This document shows positions 12,306 to 23,886 of a stretch of 64,000 bases of DNA, in pieces. The notes under the pieces are model-generated. The model made no database searches. It was not told the DNA's origin and worked only from the letters and a program-made list of their open reading frames with translations. How positions within the stretch are numbered: the first letter of the stretch is position 1; every line of letters begins with the position of its first letter. The stretch is from the NCBI GenBank assembly GCA_024138025.1, contig JAMXBD010001376.1, forward strand, positions 186,001 through 250,000, given 5' to 3'. A program made the position numbers and the translations under genes. Origin of the DNA: Combretum micranthum (lineage: Eukaryota > Streptophyta > Magnoliopsida > Myrtales > Combretaceae).

Positions 12306-13405
12306 ATGACCAAGAGCCTCCATGCAATTCTTAAGATGAGTTTCATAAATTTTAAGGGTTAATGATACTTCGAACTTAATAGCTTTGGTATTAGATAAAA
12401 ATCTCAAGGTAAAAATGTGATCAACTTGGAATAATTGCTTTTAATCCCAAATAGCACACATTTTGAACACCTTGGTTGCTTTCTTTGAGAGCCATGCTTG
12501 TAGTCCTTGTTACCAATATTGTTAGACCTAGGTTAATCAGCCTAGTTGACCTGACCACTCCTTGGGAATAGCCTATTCAACCATGATTTACCTCTTAGTT
12601 CAATTGCAGTTTAAACTCCAATTCAATTCGATTTTACCCATTGACCTTTAATGCTTTAGCATGTCTAGGTCAAGCCCTCAAACTGGGTATGACAACATCA
12701 CTTGTTATTTTATTATGACATAAAGTGTTTCGATGACTTAAACCTAAACGAAAACAACTTAGACAAGATTAAAGTGATTGAAATTATTAACTTAATTGTT
12801 TGAGTTCTACATGTTGCTACCACTTTAAATGCTAATAAGGGGTTGTATCATCTAGATTTCCAAAGTTTTAGGTGGTAATATGATTATATGATCTTTGACC
12901 AAGTGGTTTTGAGTGGATTTGGTGACTTAACTAATATATAATGCATTTGTGGATTGTGGATGGTGTAACTATGATCTTTTTCGATGATTAAAGAGGTTAA
13001 GATTGAATTTCTATCCTTTTTTTTTTTTTTTGCAGGATTTCCCGTATCTTACTGAGAGCGGATGGTACTATTTTAGAAAATATACGTTCAATTAGTCCCT
13101 AAACGGACCGATAATGTAAATACAGCAATTGGACCCACTCTTGAGATCTTTTCGGTTCAAAATGTAATTTATATATACGTTTCCAGCTTTGCGCTACTCT
13201 AAGAACATATAAATCAATTTTATGTTTGACCCGTTTAAAAAATTCGAGGCCTTAAATGGTTCTTATAAATGTGACAATCGAACTTTGGTCAAAAAAAAAA
13301 AAAAAAAAGTGATAATCGTGAACCCAATTTGAATTTCATTAAAAGAGTGGTTTAGGCCTTCTTATAATATAAGGGGTTATTTAACAAATTAAAAAGCTAA
13401 ATGGG
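12306..13405. other. Unassigned intergenic DNA
   Basis: No gene or repeat could be supported. T-rich tract at 13017-13034; A-rich tract at 13291-13308. The part 12520-12700 has a less AT-rich composition but gives no recognisable protein. Confidence 0.4.
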
Positions 13406-13409
13406 TCTG

Positions 13410-13545
13410 ATTTTTCTTTTTTCAGTGGACTACAAGGGTAATTACAACGTGGCTACATAGGACTATTACAACTGAATGCGAAGAATCGAACTTGATACCT
13501 CAAGGATGAGGACTTGAACAGGATGTCACTAGATAGTATTTATAA
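13410..13545 (-). mobile_element. tRNA-derived SINE, copy 2
   Basis: On the minus strand an A-box-like TATCTAGTGACATCC (13521-13535) precedes a B-box-like AGTTCGATTCT (13482-13492; 9 of 11 consensus positions). The body that follows matches copy 1 at 7388-7539 through the blocks TTGTAAT, TAT[GA]TA[GA]CC and TTGTAGTCCACTG/TTATGCCCATT. It ends in an A-rich tail that reads as T-rich on the plus strand at 13411-13422. Agreement between the two copies in head, body and tail is the main support for a SINE family. Confidence 0.6.
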
Positions 13546-14038
13546 AAATCAAGGCCCCAAAACATTAACTTAATGAAATTCAACATGAGTTAGAAAATTA
13601 AATAAATTGATAATGAGCTTGATTAGAATGAGAAGACCCTATGCTAAAACTGCGTAATTTGCATATTGGGCCTAAAAATTATAATGACTCAATTAGTGTG
13701 TTTATTAAAATTGAATAAAGGAAGCAAAATAATTTAAAAACCAATGAATTTAAGCTAAGTAACCTAAAATAGAGTAGTTCCATGAAGCAAGCCTACGAAC
13801 CGGTTTACCTAAGTCTCAACCTTGTTCAAATGGCTCGAATCGACCTAATATGGTTAGTTCAATTCAAAAGCCTACGGAACCAAACTTGTCACACGCACAA
13901 ATTGGTTTGGCTCCACACGAATTGCGAGTCGAAAAGTTGTACTAATAATAATAATGAGAACAATTTGTAATGATGATGATGATGGCGATGCTCTTGAGTT
14001 GAAATTATAAAAGAAATAAAATAAAATACAATAAAAAT
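13546..14038. other. Unassigned intergenic DNA
   Basis: Contains a short open stretch at 13782-13970 without recognised homology and a short (GAT)n-type tract near 13970-13985. No gene or mobile element could be supported. Confidence 0.4.
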
Positions 14039-14039
14039 A

Positions 14040-14340
14040 GGGTTAATTACAATACAAGAATATATTGATTTAAGATATCAACTTTTCAAGTAATTAAAAA
14101 GAGGAATGAACATTTTGTAAAATGAGTCAAACAAGGTATCCATAATGGATCCCTGAGAAAATTAAGGGAAATTAATAAACAATTATTCAAACATTGATAA
14201 CTTAAATGAATTTTGTAAAACATTAATACTTTGTTTGACTTATTTTGTTAAATGTTAATTCTTCCTTTTAATAATTTAAAATATTGATCCCTTAAATAAA
14301 TTTACCTTTAAATATTTCTACTTTATAGTGTAGTTTACCC
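14040..14340. mobile_element. Foldback (MITE-like) element, family 1, copy 1
   Basis: The left half and the reverse complement of the right half align imperfectly over more than 100 bases. Outer ends read GGTTAATTACAATA on the left and the reverse complement GGGTAAACTACACTA on the right; inner shared blocks include GTCAAACAA[GA]GTAT. Phrases such as CATTGATAACTTAAATGAAT recur in copy 2 at 47.03-47.38 kb. There is no coding sequence, so movement would need a transposase from elsewhere. Confidence 0.5.
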
Positions 14341-14606
14341 AACTAAAATACCTTAGTAGGCTTAACTGCAAAAGTGAATAGACCCTCTTATCTCTTAGAC
14401 CTAAGATCCTAATTGGGCCTACTAAACAAACAAAAAAAAATTATTTTTTCTGAAATTTATATAGTTAAATTTGCCTAAAAGCAAAACTTAAAATGGGCTT
14501 ATTTAAGCATAAGGTATAAGACTATAGTTGGGTGTTCCCTAAAATCAATTATAGCAATTAGGCTTAAAAGAGATTAAATAATTTGAGTAGAACAAAATGG
14601 GAAATT
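14341..14606. other. AT-rich spacer
   Basis: Short spacer between the foldback element and the Copia LTR; nothing recognised. Confidence 0.4.
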
Positions 14607-16110
14607 TGTTAAGTTCCCTAAATATTATTTTGATGATAACAAAAGGGGATTAATGTTTCTAATGAGTTTGTTCATAAAGCACAGGCTGTTAAATAAAATA
14701 AAAAGTTGTGAAATGGTTTTAAAATTAGTCAGAAGGTGTTTTAGAACTTTGTTAAAGAGAAATTCAATAAATATGATATGACAGAACTTAGTTCAAAACA
14801 TTTGAAAGTAAAGAATAACAGAGATTGGAAGGTCAGAAGCTTTTTTAGAAGTTTCAAGTAAAGGTCGAAGTATAAGTATTAGAAGTTATTTTAGGACCTT
14901 CAATGAAAGAAACATAAGCTTGACAGATGCTGTTTTAGAACCTTCAAGGCATACACACAGTATGTTCTCAAAAGCTATTTCAGAATCTTTATGTGCTACA
15001 GGAAAATTTTAAGATTCAAATAAAGTTTTTAAAATTAGGGTTTTTATCATCTTTTAAGACCTAGCTCCACTTGTCAAGTATATTTGGGCAATATACTTGA
15101 TGTCTTTCACTAAAGATGGATTAATATCATAGGGATGCATCACATTAAGTTTTTCTTAAGGACCTATTTAAAATCAAATTGTTTCTACAAATCTTTTTGC
15201 TGCTGGTACATGAGATATATTTTCTAACAAAATTTTTGGTTCTTTTCAATATTTTCTCTTAGAGATACAATTGAGGAAGATAAGGATAAGTTGTAACAAG
15301 TGTAGATATTATTCAAGATAAAGATAAGGTTGTTACAAGAAGATAAGTCTTCACAAATTAAGGGATATCCTAGCAAACATTATCCAACAAATATTTAGTT
15401 GAAGACCACGAGATTTACAATGATTTGTTATTAAGTTTATCCAGGTTTTCAAATCTAAAATCACAACATATATCAACAATAAGATCTCAGCAACATCAAG
15501 ATAATATCAAGGGTAAGATATCTCAAAATCAAGATAATATCAAGGGAAGATCATGGATGATTATCCAAGATATCAACTTTGAATTCCAAATTCAAATAAA
15601 AAAAGAAATCCCGATTTTCTTGCCATTTAGATGTTGAAGAACAAGCTACAAGAGAAAAAGACTCAATATAATTACAAGCAACACACGAGCTTTTATCCTT
15701 GTTTCCTTCGAAGAAAAATTTACATATCTCATCTTCTCTATAATATTCTTTCGAACTTAATTATAGAGGAATCATTATTTTCTCCTCATTGCTTTCTACT
15801 CTTTTTATGAAAGATTGTTAAGAGTTTGATAATTCACTATAGTTGAGTGTGATTAGCTTAGTATAGAAGCTAGAGAGACTCGGCAGTCAAACTTTGCCTT
15901 GAAGAGGCTCTATTTGTAAACTCTCAATTTGTTTTAATATAGTGAAACACAACCGATAAAGACAACCAGGTCCCTAGCTTGGAGTCGGAAGAGTGGACCG
16001 ACGCACAAGGTGGTTATTATAAGGACATAAAGAGATTTACAAACCTTAAGTATATCCTATATCTTTAATATTTCCTTACTATCTTATATAATAAAAATAA
16101 TAAATTTAAC
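14607..16110 (+). mobile_element. Copia LTR or LTR fragment
   Basis: It begins TGTTAAGTTCCC and contains ATTTTGATGATAACAAA shortly after the start, a phrase typical of SIRE/Tork-type Copia LTRs. Near the other end the block 15880-16045 has the order of phrases known from the transcribed part of such LTRs: ACTCGGCAGTCAAAC, GAGGCTCTAT, AAACTCTCAATTTG, GTGAAACACAACCG and AGCTTGGAGTCGGAAGAG. Recognisable LTR sequence stops near 16110, before the C-rich tract expected just ahead of the terminal CA. There is no clean end and no PBS, so it may be truncated. The direct repeat CAAGATAATATCAAGGG occurs twice near 15498 and 15532. Confidence 0.65.
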
Positions 16111-17040
16111 CCAATGGGTTGATAGTTTCCTCATTTAATAACATCATATGATTCTTCCTATCATCTTATTGTAATATGATTTCTCCTTCTATAGGAATCA
16201 ATGAGAAGTTCTTCATAATTCAAATGTCTTTTGAATCTCATGATTTATTCATCTTAAAGGAAAGATAAATTGATTTAATAACTAAATTCTATTCTTATGA
16301 TATTGGTTTTAAATACTATCTTTCAAGCAATTACTTCTCTAATGGGTATGTTAATGTTACATCCTATTTGGGCGTTCCATATTTCAATTCAAGTCTTTAC
16401 TGAATTTTTCCTTTATATAAAGGAACAAGAAGTTCCCATATTAAAATTTATATCTTATTATTAGGATTCTTTCTTTTGTTTTCTTTACTTATGTAGTATT
16501 TCTTATTTTTGTTGAGGTAATCTATTCTACAGTAGTATTCAACTACTTCAAAGCCAACATTTTTCTTATGATCTACTAGTTCAACTGTTAAATCTCATTC
16601 ACTGTGGCTTAAACAATCTTTGTTCTTCAACTTAGATTGCGTTACCATGTTGGATCCTCTTTTAGTATCTAGATATGATGGAGGGACATGTAGTAATTTG
16701 TTGAATTCATACAGTTATTTGATTTCTTTTCTTCAAGTCCATACTTTTGGATTTTACCATACAATTTTCCTTATTGTTATAAAAGTATTGTATGCTATTA
16801 AAATATCTTTTAATAGAGATGAGTCTATCGACAATTTCCGTTGGTTTGTTACTGCCTTAGTTAAAATACTTACTAGTTTTGATAAAAGCAAAATATTTAT
16901 TTATTTTAGTGGGTTGGGTTTTTGAGAAAGAATTTTAACTTGAGCTTTGTGGTACTAAACAATGTTACAAAGTAGTAATTTATCAATACAGTATAATTTT
17001 TATGGTCATTGGGATTTTGATTTAAAAAGTGTTATCTTAC

Positions 17041-17112
17041 AACCTCTGGTTGCTAACCATGTTATCTTTGTTATCTTATAGGTAAAGGTTGAGGTTGATT
17101 TCCATTATCTTG
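17041..17112 (+). pseudogene. Copia RNase H remnant
   Basis: The translation around NHVIFVI and KVEVDFHYLE resembles the end of Copia RNase H (NPVFHARTKHxExDxHxxRE). A further weak match, SFNRDESIDNFRW near 16810-16850, recalls the RT-RNase H linker region. The intervening 16110-17040 shows no good match, so the assignment rests on one short block. If right, this is the tail of an old Copia element of Ale type. Confidence 0.35.
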
Positions 17113-17117
17113 AGTAG

Positions 17118-17325
17118 GTTTATTATTGGAGTAGAAAGAGTAGAGTTAGATGAATTTCAGAATCCTACAATCTTCTTTATCTAAGATTATTAATGTGATA
17201 ATTATATAGGGAACATTTATATATAGATAGGGTCTCCTATAACTTAGATTCATCTCCTATTTTCTAAGTTATGATTAACCGATAATATAATTAGGAAGAT
17301 AATCCAACATGGGGTATCAAAGTAA
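17118..17325 (+). mobile_element. Possible short Copia LTR with primer-binding-like site
   Basis: The text AGGGTCTCCTATAACTTAGATTCATC and the end TCCAACA followed at once by TGGGGTATCAAAG resemble the short LTR and primer-binding site of Ale-type Copia elements. The start is uncertain. It directly follows the RNase H-like relic, which would suit a 3' LTR, but the site after it suits a 5' LTR; a tandem or recombined element would explain both. Confidence 0.3.
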
Positions 17326-17480
17326 TAATTATGGTATTCTATCAATTACTTATATGAATCCTAGAACTTTAGTTAGTAATGTAATAAAAGATATATTGTC
17401 CATTCAAGGGCTGCCAAAGATATTCTACTAAATCACTCGTGTTATTCTTCTTATACTTTTGGTATTCTTCAGATTATTTT

Positions 17481-17492
17481 GCTCTGATACCA
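17481..17492 (-). other. Gypsy primer-binding site (minus strand)
   Basis: The minus strand reads TGGTATCAGAGC, a perfect match to the initiator-Met tRNA primer-binding consensus, nine bases inside the LTR that starts at 17502. This shows that the adjacent LTR is a 5' LTR of a minus-strand element and not a solo LTR. The internal region that should lie to the left is missing. Confidence 0.7.
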
Positions 17493-17501
17493 CTTTAAGA
17501 C

Positions 17502-20500
17502 TGTCACATCCCAATAGTTTAACCAAGACAGTCCCGCCGTACATTCTAAATGAAAATGATAGTTGGTGGCCTTAACCATCATTAGCAAGTAGAATATACA
17601 AGGCTTATCTCATTAAACCAATGTATTGACAACTCTCAAGTGATGGCCAACACACAGAAATACAAGTAATCTGAAGAAATACCCTTTATACATACCTTTA
17701 CCGTAATATAATCTCAACTTTCCTACATAATCCATAATATTCTCATCTTCCATTCTACTGAAACCAATTCTGATACTCCTTAGGGAATCTTGTATCTCTG
17801 TAAAAAGATCTATAGGGGTATGAGCATAAAACCACGTGCTCAGTAAGTGGATATAAAAAGGGTAATTATAAACATTATAGGACAAATCACAAGCATTGTT
17901 ATTATTAGAGTGAATTGTGCAGTCAATCGGGATGCCATCCGCGTGATGTTGACCGGTTCATCACGAGATTAGAGAAATTAACCCCACTCTAATCTGGGTT
18001 TCGAGGAGTTAACACATTCATTTTCCATAAAACCGGGAATGTGCAATGGGTCTCCTGTCCTCCCAAAAACCGTTCAGGACTATCCCTCGGATAGCTTGTA
18101 ACCTTTACTGCGACCTCCTCTCTTGTCACTTAGTTCAATAAAGGTTAAAAGAAGAAATCCATTCTCACCTGGACGGTCGGTTTTATGGTTGCAAGGATGC
18201 GAAATGTGTGATGCTATGCATGATCGGTTATTATTTTCACTATATTCTTAATAATACATTCTTGGGTGATCAAACAAGTATCTCACACCAAAACAATAGG
18301 ATAAGTAAACATCCAATATCAAACAAAATCAATCAACCACACACGGTTTATAGCTAATTTACAAGCACAAACAATTATAATGTAAATAATATCCCTTTTT
18401 ACAATTACCATATAAATGAACCACTTACAGAAATTGCGATTTATCAGCGTTCCCCTCGAACACCTGATAATATCCAACAAGGAATAGTTATGAGTATCTA
18501 TAGTTTCATATAGAGGCTGGCTAGTCATTTAATCATTGTCCTTCTTTTTCTTGATGTAATTTGCAGGGGTAATAATTCCTAATTTAGCTAATTGGGAATG
18601 GATTACAATTATTAAAGATATTATGATGTATTTTAATAGGGTTTAAATAAAGCATAGTTTTACATTGGCTTTTATTGGATAAGTAGCTTATAATTGAGGT
18701 TTATTATAGTAAGATAAGTAAGGTTGACATCTAAACTTAGAAATTTTAAAAGTTGAAAGGGAGCTACAAGACTAATTTAGTTTTTGCGATGATTATTTTA
18801 CTTAACTTTAGAATATTAGAAAATTTATTAAGCGAGCATGTGATGATAATTCTAGGAAAATTATGAAATATTGATAAAATTATCTAGATTTTACTTCTCT
18901 TCAAATACCCCTATTAATAATTTAGAATTATATTTATTAACTGAGTTGTACAATACTAAATATTAATTCATTTTAGGCTAATGTAGGATCTAATTATTTA
19001 GTATAATTATTCCTATATAATATGTACTATAGAAGCAATAGTTTAAAAGATTAAGTATAGTTAAATATAAGCTTTATAGATATTTGATATTGACAATATA
19101 ATTAATTTTGTCATTTTCTTGATACTAAGCCTAACTAGATTAATAAATCTTAAATGAGATAATTAGTTAAGCAAATCTAAGGGTTATTATTTCTTAAGTA
19201 TTTGTTATAATTTCTTTGATAATGTATTTAAAAAGTAGTAAATAACTTAAGGTAGTTTAGTTATAGATTTAAGTTATACATAGCCATTTATAAGGTAATT
19301 AGTTTATAATAAATCGTGTAATTATAGAAAAATAGTAGTATATGCTATAACTTCATAAAGTTAACATCTAAGCTTTATAATGAGCATTTAGAAAGTGGTT
19401 AAAAAGTTTTATGTATAATAGAATCATTTTACTATATTTCAACATATAAAATAGGCACTAATTAATGTTATTTATACTGGCAGAATCTTAGATTAATTAT
19501 TAAAAATAGTAAATGACCAAGAAAAATTACGAAATTTTTATGAGAGATACCTAATATTATTAGGAGTTTACCTATAAGATATCTTTAAGAAAGGAGCTGT
19601 AATGACTTCACGAAAATTTCCGCAATTTCCGCCCAACCACGGCCAACACAACCATCTCCGGCCACCTTCCACCACCATAAAGTTGTCGGCAGTATAGACC
19701 ATAATTTTTAGTAATAAACTGTGAATTTTGGTAATTTTAGGATGCTCGAAACGAGCTGTGTGCATTTTTCTATTTTGGAACACGGTATTTATAGCGGTTT
19801 ATCACGTATAAAAAATGCCAAATGTCATTATTCTTGCATGAAACTTTTTAGCTGGTCACATGGAAATTAAACACGTGTCCTGGTGAGGTGTCGAAATTTT
19901 TGGACAGCTGGCGAATTTTTGGTGAATTTTACATGCATTTTGACACAATTTTGAGAAATTTACAGTATATTTTCTGAGATTATTTACATGTTTCGAATTT
20001 TCCTAATTTTTTCCAAATTATTCCTGATTTTTCTAGAATATTTAAGGATTTTTTTCCATTTAAATTATTTTTTTTGTGTTAGTTTTGCAATTTTTGTGAA
20101 TTTAAATGGGCATTTTAGTAATTTCATAAGTTAAAGTATCCTTATTCGAAAAATCTACATTAATTATTGTAGTATATACTAATTCTATATTTTATATTTA
20201 CTTTTTATATTTACTAGTTACCTTCATACCTTCTTAACCATTTACTACTTACTATTACTATTTTACCTTTTATTATTACTATTATTATTTTTTTATCAAA
20301 TTGAATTTCATGAGTTTAAATTCTAGAGTAGTTTTTATATTATTCCTTGTTTTAACTTAATTAGGTCATCTGTTTAAATGATTTCCTTTTATTCTTAGGG
20401 TTATTATAGTTTTGATACTTTCTTTTCTTATTGATTATTCCAGACCATTCTAATTATATCCTTAATTTAGTTCATAGTTGTCAAATTAGAAGCCTTAATA

Positions 20501-20546
20501 TCAATTTACTAATAATTTTGCATCTAATGAAAATCAAGGTGTCACA
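17502..20546 (-). mobile_element. Gypsy 5' LTR (3,045 bp) inserted in an older integrase
   Basis: On the plus strand it runs from TGTCACATCCC to GTGTCACA, so the minus-strand LTR begins TGTGACACC and ends GGGATGTGACA. A TATAAATA box on the minus strand (19786-19793) puts the transcript start near 19760, giving a U3 of about 0.8 kb and R plus U5 of about 2.2 kb. The right boundary is independently fixed because integrase coding of another Gypsy element stops exactly there and LTR sequence starts. The motif ACTGAGCACGTGGTTT with GCTCA on its far side (minus strand, 17815-17850) is shared with the two solo LTRs at 28.2 and 38.2 kb. The matching 3' LTR was not found in the window. Confidence 0.7.
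19786..19793 (-). promoter_or_regulatory. LTR TATA box
   Basis: TATAAATA on the minus strand inside the Gypsy LTR, in a position suitable for the retroelement promoter. It is inferred from sequence and position alone. Confidence 0.5.
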
Positions 20547-20817
20547 TTCCACATATAATATTCTAGAGTTCATTTTTCCAATTTCCTTTTGCTTTATTGA
20601 TCCACTTTTTGAGACTTTTTAACACAGTCTTATTTACAATTTGACTTGTTCATTGACTTAGGGGTGTGCCGCAAAAGTATATTAGATGTTAGTATGGTAT
20701 TTCAAATAAAAATCCCATAAAGTTTTTGTCGTCAAATCATGTCTCGTGTCTATGATTAAGATAGATGACACCCTAAAGCATGTTATGATGTGGTTAAGTA
20801 TGAAGTTTTCAATGCAC
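20547..20817 (-). pseudogene. Tat-type Gypsy integrase, downstream part
   Basis: Read on the minus strand from 20817 leftwards, the protein continues the integrase core begun at 25312-25430 on the other side of the LINE. Visible pieces are IENFILNHIITCF, then IIDTRHDL where the second catalytic Asp is expected, then FAAHP followed by a stop and VNEQVKL (normally PAHPQANGQVE), and LKKWINKAKGNWKNEL (normally LKKRLDEAKGNW). The sequence stops at 20547 where the Gypsy LTR starts. The remaining integrase C-terminus was not found. Stops and substitutions show it is dead. Confidence 0.75.
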
Positions 20818-20833
20818 TTCTCTATGATTTTTT
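20818..20833 (+). repeat. LINE target-site duplication, left copy
   Basis: TTCTCTATGATTTTTT occurs here and again at 25296-25311, flanking the LINE. The T run would also pair with the LINE's A tail. Length and T-rich end fit target-primed reverse transcription. Confidence 0.75.
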
Positions 20834-20849
20834 TTAGGAAAAACACCAA

Positions 20850-23800
20850 AAAGAGATATTACTCATACTAATAATAAATAAATACAGCCCATGGGAGAAA
20901 ACACATCTAGAGAAACAAGCAGATTACAAAACTGAAAAGCCTCCCTAAAACTAGTATTTACAGAGATCTTGTATTGCTAACTACTGTATTTACATTTTGA
21001 TCCCTTGTACAAGTATGAATTTTCAAATAAGCATCTTGACAGATACTATGGACTATACAATTAATATTAATATTTTTATTCTTGAAGATCTTCAAATTTC
21101 TAGCTTTCCAAATGTGGTAAACAACTGCATTTAACATTAGTCTTCTTATCCTGGCTAGTTTACTCTTTCCTTTAGCATTATTGCTAAACCAACTGATTAA
21201 TCTTCTAAAATTCTAAAGGTTGGTATGAATAGCATAAGTAGGAAGAAGAATTCTCCATACTTATCTAATAACTCCATAGTTATCAAAACAATGATCGATT
21301 GTTTCTGTTCCACTATTGTAGAAAATGCAGCTATCATCATCAATGATTCCCCACTTTTTAAGTTTGTCCCTGGTTTACAGTCTTCTTCTCAATACAAGTT
21401 AAAGGATGAAATTATGTCTGGCTATTCTTCTACCTCTTCATACGAGATTAGTCCAGTTGATATGATCAAAGGAAGGCCTCAAACATTTGTATGCATTAGA
21501 GATGGTGAACTGATTAGAATTTGATCCTTTCTACTTGATAATGTCATCTATATTTTACTAAATCATAACATGGCTCTCAATGTATTCCCAAGAATCAATT
21601 GTATTAGCATCAATGGGGTCAGGCAAGCACCAAGTGTCATTTCTCCAAAACTCAAAAACTTTAGTCTTCTTAGAAATTCTAGAATCCTTGATAGAAACAT
21701 TAGGAAACTTTGCATTAACTGATTACTCTTCTATCTAAGGGTCATACTAGAATGATAAAGTTGTTCCATTACCAATCTTGTAGTAAAAAAACTGCATGAC
21801 TTTATCATTGAGTTTTAAAATCCCATTCCAGATCCAACTAGTGTAAGCAATTTTAGAAATCCCCCAGAAGCTAGATTGCTTAATTTTATCATTATTGCAC
21901 CATTAAGTCCAAAGAGATTGCTAATCATTTGTGATCTTCTAAATATGCTTGCTTAAGGTAGCTTCATTCTAATAGGTAATGTTCTTAATGCCTAAACCTC
22001 TAGCATCCTTGGGTTTGTAGACATCATTCCAAGAGATAGCACTATAGTATTTTGAATCCATATTTCCTATCCATAAAAACCTTCTACAATACTTTTCAAT
22101 ATCACTAACAATTTTTTTAGGCAAAAGAAGAACGAAGGACCAAAATACATGCATGCTCATGAGGATAGCATTGACAAGTTGTAATCTTCCAGCAAATGAT
22201 AAAATTCTAGTATACTAGACCTGGATTCTAAAGGTGATTTTGATGACAATGCTATTATAATCATCTTTAGATAGCTTGGAAGTGATGAGGGGAATGCCTA
22301 GATACCTCACAGGAAGCTGGCCTTCAGTAAATTCCGGGCAATTTAGAATATTATGCTTCATTACAGTAGAAACTCCACAAAAGACTTGACTTTTGTTTTT
22401 ATTATCCTCAAGACGAGAGACAGTAAAGAAATTCTTAAGAATGGATTGGAATTGAGATATAGAAGCTAGATTACCACCACAAAACATCATGAAGTCATCA
22501 ACAAACATTAGGTTGTTTAATCGAAGAGTTTTGCACCTAGGATGAAAAAGCAAACTCTTTGTTAATTTGACTAACTAGGGCTTTGCTTAGATACTCGATA
22601 CTCATGACAAAGATTAAGGAAGACATGAGATCTCCTTGTCTAAGATCTTTCTTCCCCTTAAAGAAAACACTAGGGCTTCCATTCACCATGACAAAAAGCC
22701 TACAATTTAATACAAGTCATAACAAGAGAAATAAACCTCAAATGGAAAAATTAAACCCAATAAGACTTCCTGCATAAAGTCCCAAGCAATAGAATCATAG
22801 GCTTTCTTAAGATCTATTTTAAGAACACACCTAAGACTACCCTTATTCTTATGATAATTGTTGACAAGATCATGAGAAACCATTATATTATCATACATAA
22901 ACCTATTTGCTACAAAAGTACATTGGTTAGAAGAAATTATGTCTTGGAGAATAGGGCTTAATCTTGTAGCTATGATTTTTGTGACACATTTATAAAGGAC
23001 AGAACAACATGACATAGGTTTAAAATCTCTCAAATATTCATCATTAGGGATTTTAGGAACGACTGTAATAGAAGTAGAGTTAATTTGTTTGAGGATTTTA
23101 CCAGAATTGAAGACATCCTGAATGGCCATCACAAGATCTTTCTTTACTATACTCCAGCAAGTTTTGAAGAAAAAACTATTGAAACCATCTATGCTTGGAG
23201 CTTTATCAGATTCAATAGAGAATAAAGCATAATGAACTTCCTTTTCTGTGATAGGTTTCATGAGAGAATCCGCATCTTCTTTTTTTAACTTTGTTTCCTC
23301 TATTAAGGACTTCTATCAGAGCATGATCTCTGATTCTGTTATCCTCTCCAAGCAAGCTTTTGTAGATATCAGTCATGGCATCTTGAATTTTATGCTACTC
23401 CTTAATAGTAGTGCTATCTTCAAGTTTGATTCTAGAAATATGATTTCTCATATTCTTGATCCTAACAGAATTATGAAAGAATTTGGTATTATTATCTCCT
23501 AGTTCAATCCACTGAATTCTTGATTTTTGTTTATAGGTGCTTTCTTCCTGCAAAATTAAAGTTATGAGCTGCTGGACTATATTTCTTTCTTCCTCCATTG
23601 CCTTAGTATTAAGAGGTGGAAGAATCAATAATATCAACTTTAGCAGTAGTTTTTATTGAATATAATCCAAATTCTACCTAATTTTGCATTTTCATGGTTA
23701 ATGAAATAATCCGAACCCTTTAAATTGAAATTAGACCAGATTTTATCAACATTTTTCTTTTGAACTTTGGTCTCTAAAATTCCAGCAACAACAATCTTAT

Positions 23801-23876
23801 TACTAACAAGCAGTTTTCTCAATTATGCTTGTTTAATTGGGTCACTAAGACCCCTTATATTCCAAGATAATATCAT
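20850..23876 (-). pseudogene. LINE ORF2: endonuclease and reverse transcriptase, broken
   Basis: The start codon at 23874-23876 opens MILSWNIRGLSDPIKQ, the characteristic N-terminus of plant L1 endonuclease; LLETKV-like ILETKV follows at about 23770. The RT domain runs from about 23261 to 22215: SDKAPSIDGFNSFFFKTCW, then KIDLKKAYDS with the first catalytic Asp near 22800, then FVDD at 22494-22505 with both catalytic Asp codons intact, then LPVRYLGIPL. The next part includes SMHVFWSFVLLLPKKIV (21969-22160). The C-terminal stretch near 21060-21500 resembles the zf-RVT region and ends RNLKIF. Many stops and several frame changes separate these blocks, so no full-length protein is made. Confidence 0.85.
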
Positions 23877-23886
23877 TTAGCTCTAT

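Noticed and set aside
16110..17040. Full Copia RT domain on the plus strand
   Set aside because: Only scattered short resemblances; no conserved RT block or catalytic motif could be seen.
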